NCBI RefSeq assembly: GCF_004664715.2
Contig: NC_051075.1
Coordinates: forward strand, 25,009,715-25,073,714
Length of the DNA: 64,000 nucleotides
DNA from: Peromyscus leucopus
Lineage: Eukaryota; Chordata; Mammalia; Rodentia; Cricetidae
Reading direction: 5' to 3'
Shown: positions 21,423 to 32,139 of the stretch, piece after piece
Position numbering within the stretch: position 1 is the first letter of the stretch
Layout: every line of letters begins with the position of its first letter
Translations under genes and position numbers: made by a program
Notes under the pieces: generated by a model
What the model was told of the DNA's origin: nothing
Seen by the model: only the letters and a program-made list of their open reading frames with translations
Databases searched by the model: none

Positions 21423-23119
21423 TATAGTAGTCAACAATGACAACAGAAAACAGACCCAGACAGTGTGACTATAATCTTGGGCTATTCTTCCCAGTTAAAT
21501 ATGTGAAAACACTCTGTATTTATGAATTATTCAGAATCCAAGGTCTTACGGTGAATCTAAAGATACTCACAGACATCTTGACTCATTGGTTCTGTTTATA
21601 TCTTTCTAGAAATGTCTATTCAGAAGGGGAAAAAGGCCAGCTGTGACATTCTCTTTTCCCCACTTTGTTTCCTCTGCTTCGGTGAGGGAAGACAGGGATG
21701 GATTCAGTCACATACTTTCAGAATTCAGCTGAAATACAAGGCATTCTTTTGTAAGAATTAGCTGCATGGGACTGTAGTATGGCATCTGTTTTGCATGGTC
21801 AAAATATTTCTTTGCTGAGTTAAAATGCTCTTTTAGGGCCTGGGGGGTGAGTCCCTAGACATTGTTCTGTCTGTGTCTGTACATCCTCGAGAAACTAAAA
21901 GGACTTTAAGATATAAATCTAGGAAACATTGGAAACAAATCCCGCCCATTCCTCTTCCATCCCAACATCTTCAGCATGCTAATTTGAAGAGACATACCTG
22001 GAACTAGAGAACCAAATGGCATATCCACACGTTCACCTGGTGGCGGGCAGCCGAAGGGAGGATTGAACTGAGAGAACTTTGCACCGTGATTTCATGCTGA
22101 AGTGACTGCCTCTGCGCCAACTGTTGATGGCATGATTGGAGCATTAGTTCCTGCTCAGTCTCTGCACCATTGATAATTCTGCTTAACGTCACCACAGGGG
22201 AAGCTTTGTTGGAAGCCGCAGTCACTTTGCCTCCGCAATGGTGTACATTGGCGCCCCATTCAACCTTTTTTTCCTGACATTAGCGCATTTGAATGGGCCA
22301 CCAGTGAAGTCTTTCAGTGTGAACATGCATCCGGGGTTTCTGGGTGGCCCAGAGCTGAGCCGAGAATTCTCGTTAATGGACTGCAAGACCTAGCCTATTG
22401 AGGTGCATGAACTCGGTGACCAAAGAAAAGTGAGACAAAGATGTCCCTCACAGGACCATGTAGGTCAGAAGTGGACAAAAGCAGACACGGCTCAGTCAGA
22501 GGTATTTGATTTCTGAGCTGAAAAGGGAACACTGACCCCCGTGGGGGGCAGCGCCACTGATTTGCAGGAAGCTCCCAAGCCCGCTCCGAGGGAAGGCATT
22601 TACCAGAATCGCAGGTGGTGTGTGGAGTTATTTTAAAAACGTTCTCTCCTTCCACTTGTCTTTGTGGTGATTTTGTTATTTGGCAGTACTTAGAGCAAGG
22701 TCTGGCTAACTAGGCTGAAAAGAAACACTAGGGACTCTGAGATGGGGAGGGGCGCGCAGTGCAGAAACTCTGGGTATTTACAGGCTCCCAGCTGCTGCAG
22801 AATGAGCTCTGAGAAGCACAAGATTCGTGTGTTTGCAGCTATAGCTTTAACACACTAGCATAATTTCCAAACTGTACTCTAGAGAATGTGGTAAAAGATA
22901 CAGTACTGAAAATTTACCTAAAAATTCGAAAGAAAAAGGATAAATTAGAGAGCCACAGGAATCCAACGGCTCCGCTGTGGACAATCACAAGGCGTGAGTC
23001 TCTGAGGACCATTCTTGCTATTGATTGAACCATATCGGTTCCTTAGTACTTAAAAATGCGACATACCCAAGAGTGTAGAGGGCGAACCCTCAGACGCACA
23101 CGGGCCGGCAAAGAGTCCC
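21423..23119. other. Single-copy stretch with a possible conserved noncoding block
   Basis: No repeat or gene recognised over 1.7 kb. The part 22,020-22,350 is of even base composition, without low-complexity sequence, and contains TTGATAATTCTGCTTAACGT and ACATTAGCGCATTTGAATGG. A GC-rich CCCCGTGGGGGGCAG at 22,538 has a weak likeness to a CTCF core. Confidence 0.4.
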
Positions 23120-23290
23120 GTAACCGGCATGCTGTGTGCCTGATGCCCACGGAGGTCAGGAATAGGGAGCTAGGTTCCCTGGAACCGGAGTTAGGGATGG
23201 CTGTGAGCCTCTGTGCGGATGCTGGGACCCAAACCTGGACCTTCTGTAAGAGCAGTAAGTGCTCTTAACCAACTCGGCCTCTTTCGAGGA
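23120..23290 (-). mobile_element. B2 SINE, old
   Basis: GAGGTCAGGAATAGGGAGCT, GATGCTGGGACCCAAACCTG and GTAAGTGCTCTTAACC follow the reverse-complement B2 order; the terminal head is eroded. Confidence 0.7.
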
Positions 23291-23298
23291 CTTTAATG

Positions 23299-23299
<1 letters not shown>

Positions 23300-23335
<36 letters not shown>

Positions 23336-23485
23336 GGTTTTTCGAGACAGGGTTTCTCTGTGTAGCTTTGTGCCTTTCCTGGAACTCGCTTTGTAGACCA
23401 GGCTGACCTCGAACTCATAGTGATTTGCCTGCCTCTGCCTCCCGAGCGCTGGGATTAAAGGCGTGCGCCACCACCCACCTCCTGG
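23300..23485 (-). mobile_element. B1 SINE with (ATT)n tail
   Basis: (ATT)12 at 23,300-23,335 stands in place of the A-tail, followed by GGTTTTTCGAGACAGGGTTT, the variant TAGCTTTGTGCCTTTCCTGG and GCTGGGATTAAAGGCGTGCG. Low divergence. Confidence 0.93.
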
Positions 23486-24280
23486 CATGTTAATGTTTCC
23501 TAAAGGTTTTTAAGCTTCAATTAAAAATAATTCAAATCGCAGAAAAGTTAGGGCCAGACATTGACATAAGCACCCTGTTGCCTGCAGTCATTAATTATCA
23601 ATATTTCACCTCTTCTTCATCTTGTCCTATTTGTTTGCACGCGTGTGAATCTTTATTGTTGCTGTTACTGAACTATTTGAAAGGAAGTTCCAGACCTGGC
23701 AATAGCTCATCCATGAGTGCATTAGTGTACACACTTGCTAAGTATAGACAATTTCTTGTAGAGACACAATTCTATCCATATGTAAGAAAACTGGTATTGA
23801 TTTGATATTGTCATCCAAGACATAGAACCTCATTAAAGATTTCAAAGTTATGCACAATCTATTTAGTTGTCTTTGTTGACTCAATAGTCCATCAGACTAA
23901 TTGTAACTGTAACAAATACCAAATTGCTAACTGTAGGTTGGGCGATTTAAGAGCTTTTATTTTAGGAGTGTGTCCTGTTATGCTTATAACACTAATTCTG
24001 TCTTGAGGGAGTACATCAGTTGCCTTGCAAAAAAAAAAAAAAAAAAAAAAAATAGCCCCCTTGTGAAGATTTGTCTGTTTTCTCAGGACTTAGCTCGGGC
24101 TAACCATTCTGACTGGAGTACTGGATAGGTGATGAACCTTTCTTAGTGGATCTGTTTGGAGAAAGAGGTCAGCTTACCACACTATTTGACTACTTGGTGA
24201 AGCTGGCGATGCCCATTGGCCAACATCTCCAATGTAAAGCTAATCTGTGTGGAGGTATTTTGTAAAACCATTGAATTTTG
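23486..24280. other. Single-copy AT-rich sequence
   Basis: A 24-base A-run lies at 24,029-24,052. No gene or repeat is otherwise recognised. Confidence 0.4.
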
Positions 24281-24440
24281 AGCTGAGAATGTAGCTCAGT
24301 AGTAGAGAGCTTGCTGGTCTGTGTGGAATGCAAGGTTCCACCTCCAGTTCCACAAGAAAAAAACAAAAACAAAAACAAAAACAAAAAACAACCAAAAACC
24401 GAAACCAAAACCTAAAAAAAAAAAAAACCAAATAAAAATG
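24281..24440 (+). mobile_element. ID SINE with long A-rich tail
   Basis: GAGCTGAGAATGTAGCTCAG, TAGTAGAGAGCTTGCTGG and GCAAGGTTCCACCTCCAGTT match the tRNA-derived ID body. An (AAAAAC)n-type tail of about 85 bp follows. Confidence 0.8.
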
Positions 24441-24584
24441 ACCTGTAAAAACCAATCTTTTACCTAGTGATTGTTGAATCTACTGATAATTCGTTTTAAA
24501 AGTAGTCTTTATTTCTTTTCTGAAAATTCCATACTGTATATAATATATCTTGATCATATCCACCTATTGGTGAAATTATTTAGG

Positions 24585-24955
24585 CCACTCCACGTAGTTA
24601 AAAGGGAGGTTTATTTTGTGGGATAACTTACAAGTGAAGGGATAGTTTACAGGGTCTGGGAAAGGTGTGGCGCAGTCCAGCCGTGTTCTCTGGAGAACTC
24701 TGCTTGGGTCTGCCTCCAGGGTCCAGGGTCCAGGAACCAAGAGAGCCGGCGCATCAGGATCTCGGGTCTTCAGGGTCCTCTCTTGGTCCCGCCTTGTAGG
24801 CGTGACAGTTACCGAAGCCTCAATGGGGGTTGGAATTTCCAGATCAAGGTTGGAATGGCTACCCACTACATCCACCCCCCAGCCCCCTTCCAACTCCTTC
24901 TCCTCTCCTGGACCTGCATATCTCCATCCCGACTTCTTGTCCTCTTCTTAAATTT
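24585..24955 (-). mobile_element. Probable LTR remnant
   Basis: On the minus strand CCCACAAAATAAACCTCCCT is followed by AACTACGTGGAGTGGCC, and the part before it is GC-rich. I recall this phrase from rodent dispersed repeats, probably an ERV LTR with its polyadenylation signal. The far end is a guess. Confidence 0.4.
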
Positions 24956-25249
24956 AATTTATGTATTTACTTAAAGTGCACTAAGTCCAGTTGGTGCTGC
25001 CAGTCAGTGTATGCATGGGTGTGGGCCACCACTGAAGATCCTTACTCGGAGGCGGAGGGGGCATTGTAAGTAGTGATGGAGTGCAATAGTCTACCGGGGC
25101 CGTCACGACAAGTGACCTAGACAGACCGGGTGCTAAGCTCCGGAAACTGGGGCTGTCACTGTTACAGAAGACAAGTTCCTGGTCTTCTGATGAATCCTTC
25201 CCATATACAGTCACTTCGTTTCATCCTTACACTGTCTTGGTCTTATCTC

Positions 25250-25433
25250 TATGAGGGTGAGGGAGGGGAGAGGAAGGGGAGAAGGGAAGGGAGAGGAAGA
25301 AACAGGGGAAGGGAGGAGAGAGGGGGAGGAAGGGGAAAGGAAGGGAGAGGGAGGAGAGAAGGGAGGGAATGGGGAGGAAGAAACAGGGGAAGGGAGAGAG
25401 GGGGAGGGACGGGAGAGGAGAGAAAAGAAAGCT
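25250..25433. repeat. Polypurine tract (GGGA/GGAA)n
   Basis: About 180 bp almost free of pyrimidines on the plus strand, with repeated GGAAGAAACAGGGGAAGGG units at 25,294 and 25,375. Confidence 0.95.
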
Positions 25434-25702
25434 CCTATGTCTTTTCCTCTTATAAATCCTAGCCAGTTAAATCCCCACCATGTGGCTTCACTTAACCGTA
25501 GTTACCTTCCTAAGGCCCCATCTCCAAACAGTCATGGCTTGGAGTTAGGGCCTCGATATGTGAGTTTTGTGGGCACAGAATTCAGTTCATAACAACTGGT
25601 ATCCTGTTAAAGAAGAGCTTTCTGCCTTGGTTTCCCCTTTACTCTCTTTCATCTCTTCCTCACTTCTCCTTTTACACATTACTGTGGACTCATGCCTTTA
25701 TT

Positions 25703-25704
<2 letters not shown>

Positions 25705-25775
<71 letters not shown>

Positions 25776-25975
25776 GTGTAGTATGTATGTATGTATGTAT
25801 GATGTATGTATGTGTGAGTTTGTGTGTAGTATAAATCCATGTATGTGTATATGTGTGAGTCTGTGTGTAGTATGCATGTGTGTGTGTAAATTTGTGTGTA
25901 GTATGTATGTGTGTGAGTGTAAATTTGTGTGTGTTTGTGTGTAGTATGTATATGTGTGAGGTGTACGTGTACGTG
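25705..25975. repeat. (GT)n(GA)n plus GTGTGTAGTATGTATGT minisatellite
   Basis: GT to 25,738, then AG to 25,770, then about five irregular units starting TTTGTGTGTAGTATGTATGT at roughly 25,771, 25,819, 25,860, 25,889 and 25,930. The long Cys/Val and His/Thr frames here are repeat products. Confidence 0.92.
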
Positions 25976-26217
25976 CACATATGTGTGCTAGTACATGTGC
26001 AATGAGGCAGAAGGTGTTAGATGTCCTCTGTCACTCTCTGCCTGAGCCTGGAGCTCACATTCAGTGCCTTCTCCAGAATGGAGATCTTCCAGTGGTGACA
26101 CTTGGTGCTGGAGTTACAGCCGTGAGCAGGACCACAGCTAGCTTGTCATGTGGATGTTGAGATCTGAACTCCAATCCTTACATTTGCCCAGCAAATGCTT
26201 TTACCATGGATCCATCT
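25976..26217 (-). mobile_element. Old composite SINE
   Basis: Same architecture as at 7,103: TGTCCTCTGTCACTCTCTGC, a middle part with GGAGTTACAGCCGTGAGCAG, then GAGATCTGAACTCCAATCCT, ACCATGGATCCATCTCCAC. Confidence 0.6.
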
Positions 26218-26227
26218 CCACAGACTC

Positions 26228-26457
26228 AACCCTTTTAACATTTTTTATTTTTGTTTCGTATGCATGAATGTTTTGTCTTCACATATGTTTATGTGTCATG
26301 TGTGTGCCTCATGTCTGTCGAGGTCAGAAGAGAGGGCTAAATACCATGAAATGGGAGTTGCAGTGGCTGTGAACCACCATGTGGATGTTGGGAATGGAAC
26401 CCGAGTTCTCTGCAAGAGCAGCGAATGCTTTGAATGGCTGAGCCATGTCTCCACCTC
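26228..26457 (-). mobile_element. B2 SINE
   Basis: GAGGTCAGAAGAGAGGGCTA, GTGAACCACCATGTGGATGT and CTTTGAATGGCTGAGCCATG: reverse-complement B2, moderately old. Confidence 0.8.
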
Positions 26458-26462
26458 CTGCC

Positions 26463-26582
26463 TCCGTTTTGAGACAAGGTCTCACATGGTTGCTCAGGCT
26501 GTCCTGGAATCCACCAAATAGCTCAGGCTAACCATGAACTCCCAGCAATCCTCTTGTCTCAGCGTCTTGAATGTTGGCATTC
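26463..26582 (-). mobile_element. B1-type SINE relic
   Basis: TTTTGAGACAAGGTCTCACA, GCTCAGGCTGTCCTGGAATC and CCAGCAATCCTCTTGTCTCA, then CTTGAATGTTGGCATT. Confidence 0.6.
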
Positions 26583-28504
26583 CATGTATTTACTTTTTAC
26601 TTAACATGTTATAACCTATTTATGCCATCATTTATTTTCATAATGAAGTTGTTCAAGATGTGGTTGATGAGAATGCATTTGCTAAGGGATCTTGCTTCTT
26701 CTTAATGGACCGTTGTGTGTGGGACACAATACTTGTTAATGGCTGTGAGAACCTTTGGGACTAGTTTTTAATAGCATCCCCAGTGCATTTATAAGTCTTT
26801 TTAAAATTAGAACCCAGCCCTTTAAAGATACAACCATGAGTTTAGCAAGCATTTGAGTGGCTTGTAATATAACACATACTTAGTAAATATTGATGAATGA
26901 ATGGACTTGCATTGTGAAGTTTGCTTGGCCTGGTAGAAGGATCTCCCTCCCCCTAGTGAGTTTGCTCTGGCTACAGTAGGTGGAGTGACTTGGATCAGGC
27001 CTTATATTTTATCTTCATTGTTAGCCAGTAGCTCCTCCTGCTGAGGAAATCCAGATTTCCACTCCTGTCCCCCCAGTGAGTGATTATGGATGTTTTTATA
27101 GGCAGCAGTTCTGTGAGTGTCCAGCTTCTCATTTGAAGTTGGTGCGTCCCTTTGGACTTGGAGAGGGCTGAGATAACTTATCTTAAAAGGAACGTTTGAA
27201 AATCCGTTCCTTTTCCTACAGCTACAGCTAGCTAAGGATTCCGTTTCCTTATAGAGGAAGAGAGAATCCAGTTTAAATGAAACTAGGCATACAGATTTCA
27301 GAGCTCTTGAGAATCTCGTACATTTAATATCTATTCTGAGGAACAAGGATTCAGTCACAACCAACCACTCATTGAGGATCTATTTACTGTCAGAGTGTAA
27401 TTGGATTTTTATGTAACAGTTCGTTTTGGTTGGGGGTGGGGATAGGAAGGTGATTACAAAGTAACAAACAAAATGTAAGTGATAGGACCTTTGATTTTTG
27501 TTGTTGTTGGTTTGTTTCATTTTCTTGCTTCTGGATCCTTAGGGATACTGGTAACAAGGCGTCATTTGCCACAGCGGTCTTAGAAAACAAGGCATGCTCC
27601 TCAACTACTTTTGCTGTGAATAATCCATTGAAGCCAAGCAGATTCATCAGTGTTCACACAGAGGTTGCATCCTTACATATCTCTTTGAATTTGTGGGATG
27701 CATATGGTCTGCCACTTCTATAGAAGAAATATTTTCATTTTAGAATTCAACTTTTATAACCTTTGGCAATGTGTAGTATCAATGGCTCTTTGTTGTTGGT
27801 TTTTTTTTTTTTTTTTCTAAAAAGTGAAACTGTAAGCTATCCCCAAGGATATGCAGGGCGTTGCTATAGCAACAGAATCTGCCTCCCAGCACTACAAGAG
27901 AAGCCATGAATAAAAGATGGTGCTCTCCGGACAACAGAATAGAAGAGGTTGTTTCGATCCTTCTAATACCTGAAATTTGCTGTTATTTTGTTAAATGCAA
28001 AATAAAAATCTTGGGGGAAAGGCACAGTTCACTAAAAGGATGAATTTCTGTATTGCACTTCAGATGTCATAGGGGAAAATCACATGCTTTCTGAACAGAG
28101 TTAACACATGTGAGCAAGTCCAGAGAAGGGCCACAATATTTGCTTTATATATTTTTCTGTTTAATTTTATGCTTCAAATGAGAGGACTAAAGACAGATGT
28201 GTGAATCTGGAATACAAAGGATGGGAATTTTATTCTGATCCAAAATAGACTTCTGGTTCCATATTTAGGTATAAGCACACACTATGTAAAGGGCTGGACA
28301 AAACAAAGTGTGCTATTTCAGCCGGCTTTGTATGTCCCGAATCTAGTTATTTCATGCATTATCAGTTGGCCACTGAGTTCTCCTCCTGCTGGCTTCATGG
28401 TAAACTGCCTTTCCAGGAAGGAGTAAAAATCTCACCTCTTCTTATTCTAGATGCTCAGAGCTAAATTAAATCACTGTCAAAAGCTTTGACTACCAGAGCA
28501 AAGG
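26583..28504. other. Single-copy stretch
   Basis: About 1.9 kb with no recognised interspersed repeat, only a short (TTG) run near 27,500 and a T-run at 27,800-27,818. It holds the palindromic X-box listed separately. Confidence 0.4.
27860..27873. promoter_or_regulatory. Perfect palindromic X-box-like motif
   Basis: GTTGCTATAGCAAC is its own reverse complement and fits the RFX-family X-box pattern of two inverted GTTGCY half-sites. It lies in single-copy DNA, with no promoter evidence nearby. It may be a chance match. Confidence 0.4.
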
Positions 28505-28507
28505 GAT

Positions 28508-29010
28508 TGCTCTGGGCTGAATGACATTTGCTCAGAATTCTTACACTGAAGCTCTAACCTCCAGTGTTATTGTACTTAGACACAAGGCCCTCATGAAGTA
28601 CTAAGTTTAAGCAATATGATCCAATAAGATTTGTGTCCTTAGAAGAAGGGCATTTCTGTTGGTGTGCTGGCTGATGAGAGAAGCTGGGGTACCGGAGGTG
28701 AGAAACACAGGCAAAGGTTAGACGTAGGATACCCGCACAGTTTAGAACTGGGGCTGAGTGGCTAGCCCTCCACTGGATCATGAGCATCACCCAATCCAGG
28801 GGAGAGTGGTTCCTGGACCTGTGGGTGCCCCTCACCACATATTATGTGATGAGGCTTTCCTTGTTTACTATGGGGAGTTCCTGTGCACTGAGGATATGTG
28901 GAGGAAATCGTCATTTGAACTCTAGGGAGTCGATCCTTGCTAGAGGCTGACTAAGCGGGCTCTTGTTCTCCGACTTTCTGAACTGTGAGGAAATATAGCT
29001 CCATTGACTT
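28508..29010 (+). mobile_element. MaLR (MLT1-like) LTR relic
   Basis: It opens with CTGAATGACATTTGCTCAGA, CACTGAAGCTCTAACCTCCA and AATAAGATTTGTGTCCTTAG, and closes with GAACTGTGAGGAAATATAG. These match the order of the ancient mammalian MLT1 LTRs. Centre sequence is poorly conserved. Confidence 0.6.
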
Positions 29011-29171
29011 TTTTTTTAATGGAAGCCTGAGCTGACTAATGTAGGAATGAAAATACTTAGTATGATTATCCTCTTGATTTTTTTTTTTTTTTTTTGGAGT
29101 CAAAGTGAAGCTCTCTTTGCAGGTGGACAGACACTCACGCCCCTTCCAACTTTTCTGTGACTTTTACCACT

Positions 29172-29185
29172 GTCACCTTGGCAAC
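29172..29185. promoter_or_regulatory. X-box-like motif
   Basis: GTCACCTTGGCAAC fits the X-box pattern GTNRCC-NN-GGNAAC with both half-sites. It lies 160 bp past the MaLR relic in single-copy DNA. Confidence 0.4.
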
Positions 29186-29366
29186 TTGGCAGAATTGGGG
29201 CTCTAAAGGCTACTTATCCAGCTATCAAATGCACGCTTGTAAAAGGGATTTGCCACGTCAGAGCTTAACAAGGGGTAGTAGTTTGTTTCTGAGCTTCAGT
29301 TGAGTAGATAACATTTGGGAAGGATGGCTTACTAGACTGCTTAGTAGCGATGTAAGAATACATTTG

Positions 29367-29590
29367 GGGACTATAAGAATGGCTCAGCACTCCAGAGTGT
29401 TTGCTGTTCTTGCAGATGATTTGGGTTCAATTTCCAGAACCCACATAGTAGCTCACAACCAATTGTAACTCCAGTTTTAGCGGATCTGAAAATCTTCTGG
29501 CCTCCAAGGGCCCCAGGCACACACATGGGACACATAGAAACAGGAAGGCAAACTCTCTTCAACACAAAATGAATGAATGAAGTTTTAAAA
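29367..29590 (+). mobile_element. B2 SINE, left arm of a tail-to-tail pair
   Basis: ATAAGAATGGCTCAGCACTC, TTGGGTTCAATTTCCAGAAC and AGCTCACAACCAATTGTAAC, with an AATGAATGAATGAA tail. It faces the minus-strand B2 starting 6 bp on. Confidence 0.78.
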
Positions 29591-29596
29591 AGAATT

Positions 29597-29796
29597 TTTA
29601 CTTTTGTTTATGTGTATGCCTTGGGTGTTTTTCCTGCATGTATATTTGTGCATCTATGTGGAGATTGGAGGAGTGTGTCAGATCTCTTGGAACTGGAGTT
29701 ATAGGTTTTTGAGAGAAGCTGGTTGGTTGCTGGAAATCAAACTCACTGGAAGAGCAACAGCTGCTCTTAACCACTGAGCCATCTCTCCAGCCCAAT
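29597..29796 (-). mobile_element. B2 SINE, right arm of a tail-to-tail pair
   Basis: TTTTTACTTTTGTTTATGTG at the tail side, then CTCTTAACCACTGAGCCATC and TCTCCAGCCC at the head. The 3' ends of the two B2 copies meet at about 29,593. Confidence 0.88.
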
Positions 29797-29857
29797 AGAT
29801 GTTGTAAAGAATAAGTTTTGGATAACCAATGCCAAGACTTCAAGGCCTTTTTAGTTC

Positions 29858-29937
29858 TTTTTGTCGCTCTTGGGTATTGAACCTGGGGCCTCATGCATGC
29901 TGGTCAAGTGCTCTACTACTGAACTACGTCTCTCAGA
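29858..29937 (-). mobile_element. ID-type SINE
   Basis: GGGTATTGAACCTGGGGCCT, then GCTGGTCAAGTGCTCTACTA and CTGAACTACGTCTCTCAG match the reverse-complement ID. Confidence 0.75.
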
Positions 29938-30127
29938 GGTGAATCATTCTTATTCTTGTTAAGAGTTTTATTCTCCTTGAATTCCTTCCATAATTTAAAG
30001 CCACCAGGGGTTTTCTTGTAAGAAATATATTTAGTCTGGCTCATTGTATGACTTGGCTCTGATCCTCTTTCCAAAAAATTCATTATTTAATCTATCACGA
30101 CCACGATCATCATCATTATTATTGTGT

Positions 30128-30268
30128 GTCTCTGTGTCTGTGTAGGTCAGAAGACAACTCTGTTGGGTCATCTCTCTCTTTATACCTTTATATGGAGTCC
30201 GGGGGTTAAATCCAGCCCATGAGGTCTGCACAGCAAGTACTCTTATCTGCTGGGCCATTTTGTGACAA
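30128..30268 (-). mobile_element. B3 SINE
   Basis: GTAGGTCAGAAGACAACTCT, GTTAAATCCAGCCCATGAGG and TACTCTTATCTGCTGGGCCA follow reverse-complement B3. Confidence 0.65.
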
Positions 30269-31180
30269 AATGGCGGCCCTCTGTCTACTTTTAAAACTAT
30301 GTTAATAATGCCTGGGGAGAACACTGTTAGGGACGTGGGTCATTTTTCTCTTCTTTTCTAAATTTTATATAATAAGCACTCATCACTTTAATAATGGAAA
30401 AATAATAAAGTCAAGAAATACTAGGTATTAGAGGAACTTATAAAAACCCTGTCTTTCAAGGAGAATTTGAGGTGGCTTGAATAAAATACATTTTTACTAC
30501 CATAAAGATAGGCAGGCCAGGAATTAGAACTGTAAAAGTTTCAAAAGAGGAAGGAATTAGATGCTTTAATGATGAGACCTAATACAGTTAGGTAACTGAG
30601 CAGTAAATTTAGTGCTCAGCGTCCTGCCAGTCAGGAAAAGGAATCGTGGATTAGAGAAGTCTCATTATCTGATCAAAAGAAAGGACAGTGGTGCTCTGTG
30701 AGAGAGGCGCTCTTCCTTGACAGATGCCTGAGAGTAATGTGCCACAGCATGCCTCACTTGTACAGCACATAAAAGAGTATTTTGTATGCTTCTAGCATAG
30801 AGAAAATGTCTGGGACTCAGAGACCATCGACAGTGACAGAAGCCATTGGTCACGTTCCCGTGTGTCTAATTTCCCCTCTTTTGATGACCACCCACCTTCC
30901 TCAATGGGATTGCTTACCTTCTAGTTTAGTACGGAGTTTACGGGACCTCACACCTATAGTGCATCTTTGATCAACGCCGAGGCAATCAAAGAACAGACAT
31001 GAACGTTTTCTAAGGGGAAATCGTCCATTTTTCTATTGGACAATGGTAAGGTAGAAATATTCTCTCAGCCAATGGAAACCTTTATTCTGTACTACTTGAG
31101 AAAAGCAAGAGACAAGCTCAAACGTGTGTGCAGGAATACAGAACAGACAAGAAGTTCGTACCTCCTGGGTCGCCAGGAGC
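30269..31180. other. Single-copy sequence
   Basis: No gene or repeat recognised. Overlapping frames at 30,665-30,970 on opposite strands have no recognisable family. Confidence 0.4.
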
Positions 31181-31188
31181 TGCTGTAG

Positions 31189-31412
31189 CAGTGGTTCTCA
31201 ACCTGTGGGCCGAGACCCCAACCGGCCCTTTCACAGGGGTGGCCTAAGCCCATAGGAAAACACAGATATTTACGTTATGATTCACCACAGTAGCAAAATT
31301 ACAGTTATGAAGCAGCAACAAAAATAATTGTGTGGTTGGTGGTGTGGGGAGTCACCACAACGTCAGGAACTGTGTTAAAGGGTGGCAGCGTGAGGAAGAC
31401 AGAGAGCCACCT
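31189..31412. mobile_element. URR1-type hAT element, second copy
   Basis: The left inverted repeat CAGTGGTTCTCAACCT is intact. The right one has decayed to ACAGAGAGCCACCT. GCAAAATTACAGTTATGAAG is shared with the other copies. Flanks TGCTGTAG (31,181) and TGCTATGG (31,413) match at 6 of 8 bases. Confidence 0.85.
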
Positions 31413-31984
31413 TGCTATGGTTTCTGCAGTGGATTTGCCCTGCCCTAACTGAGTTCTGATTTCCCCCCACAGACATGCCACAAGCCAACCTGATGGAGAC
31501 AATTCTTCATTGACGCCCTCTTCCCAGGTGATTTCTAGACAGTAAGTGGCACGTGGACAATGAAAGCTCCTGGTCACAAATACCAAATGGAATTTACCCT
31601 AAGACATTTTGTTCCCAAGAGGTCAAGATCACCAGAAAAGATGAGCACAAGCACACCAGACCATGCTCATGTGTCACGCCACCTTTGTACTGGGCGTCGT
31701 GGGAGTTTGAGAATAATGCCGGGAGAGTAGTCGGAAGCAAGCCCAGGTGCATGCTATGTTTTTGTCAGAAGAGGCTGTAAAATACTGAATTGACAGAGCA
31801 AATCTCGGGCGTCAGCTCTTCCACCTCGGGGCCTTTGACCAGAAGTGGCGGGCAGACACTCACAGAGGAACTTTCCTGACGGGACCACAACGCAAACACA
31901 GTGCTGAAGATGTGCATGCCCTGGGACTGCTGCTGAACAAGACAGCGAAGGTGACCTTATCATCCCATTTTAAAGAACTGGAAT
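31413..31984. other. Single-copy sequence
   Basis: No recognised repeat. A 75-codon plus-strand frame at 31,553-31,780 shows no known domain. Confidence 0.4.
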
Positions 31985-32100
31985 GCTTTTTACCGCAACA
32001 TGTAATTTACATAACACGAACTCTAAGATTGTTGTGGTTTTATTAGTGTATTCACAACCATCACCTCTAATTCAAAGAGGACCTCCCACTTCTTTATCTT
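31985..32100 (-). mobile_element. Ancient L1M 3'-region fragment
   Basis: CATGTAATTTACATAACACG, GTGTATTCACAACCATCACC resemble the 3' region of old mammalian L1M on the reverse strand. Confidence 0.45.
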
Positions 32101-32139
32101 CATTTATCTTTTAGGCTATCATACAGAGTTTTTTTTTTA

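Noticed and set aside
22538..22556. CTCF-like core CCCCGTGGGGGGCAG
   Set aside because: Several core positions mismatch the accepted motif, so it was not annotated as a site.
24281..24340. tRNA-like sequence
   Set aside because: It is the tRNA-derived head of an ID SINE with an A-rich tail, not a functional tRNA gene. The same holds for B2 and B3 heads elsewhere.
25679..25980. Cys/Val-rich and His/Thr-rich frames of up to 125 codons
   Set aside because: Simple-repeat translation; several overlapping frames on both strands.
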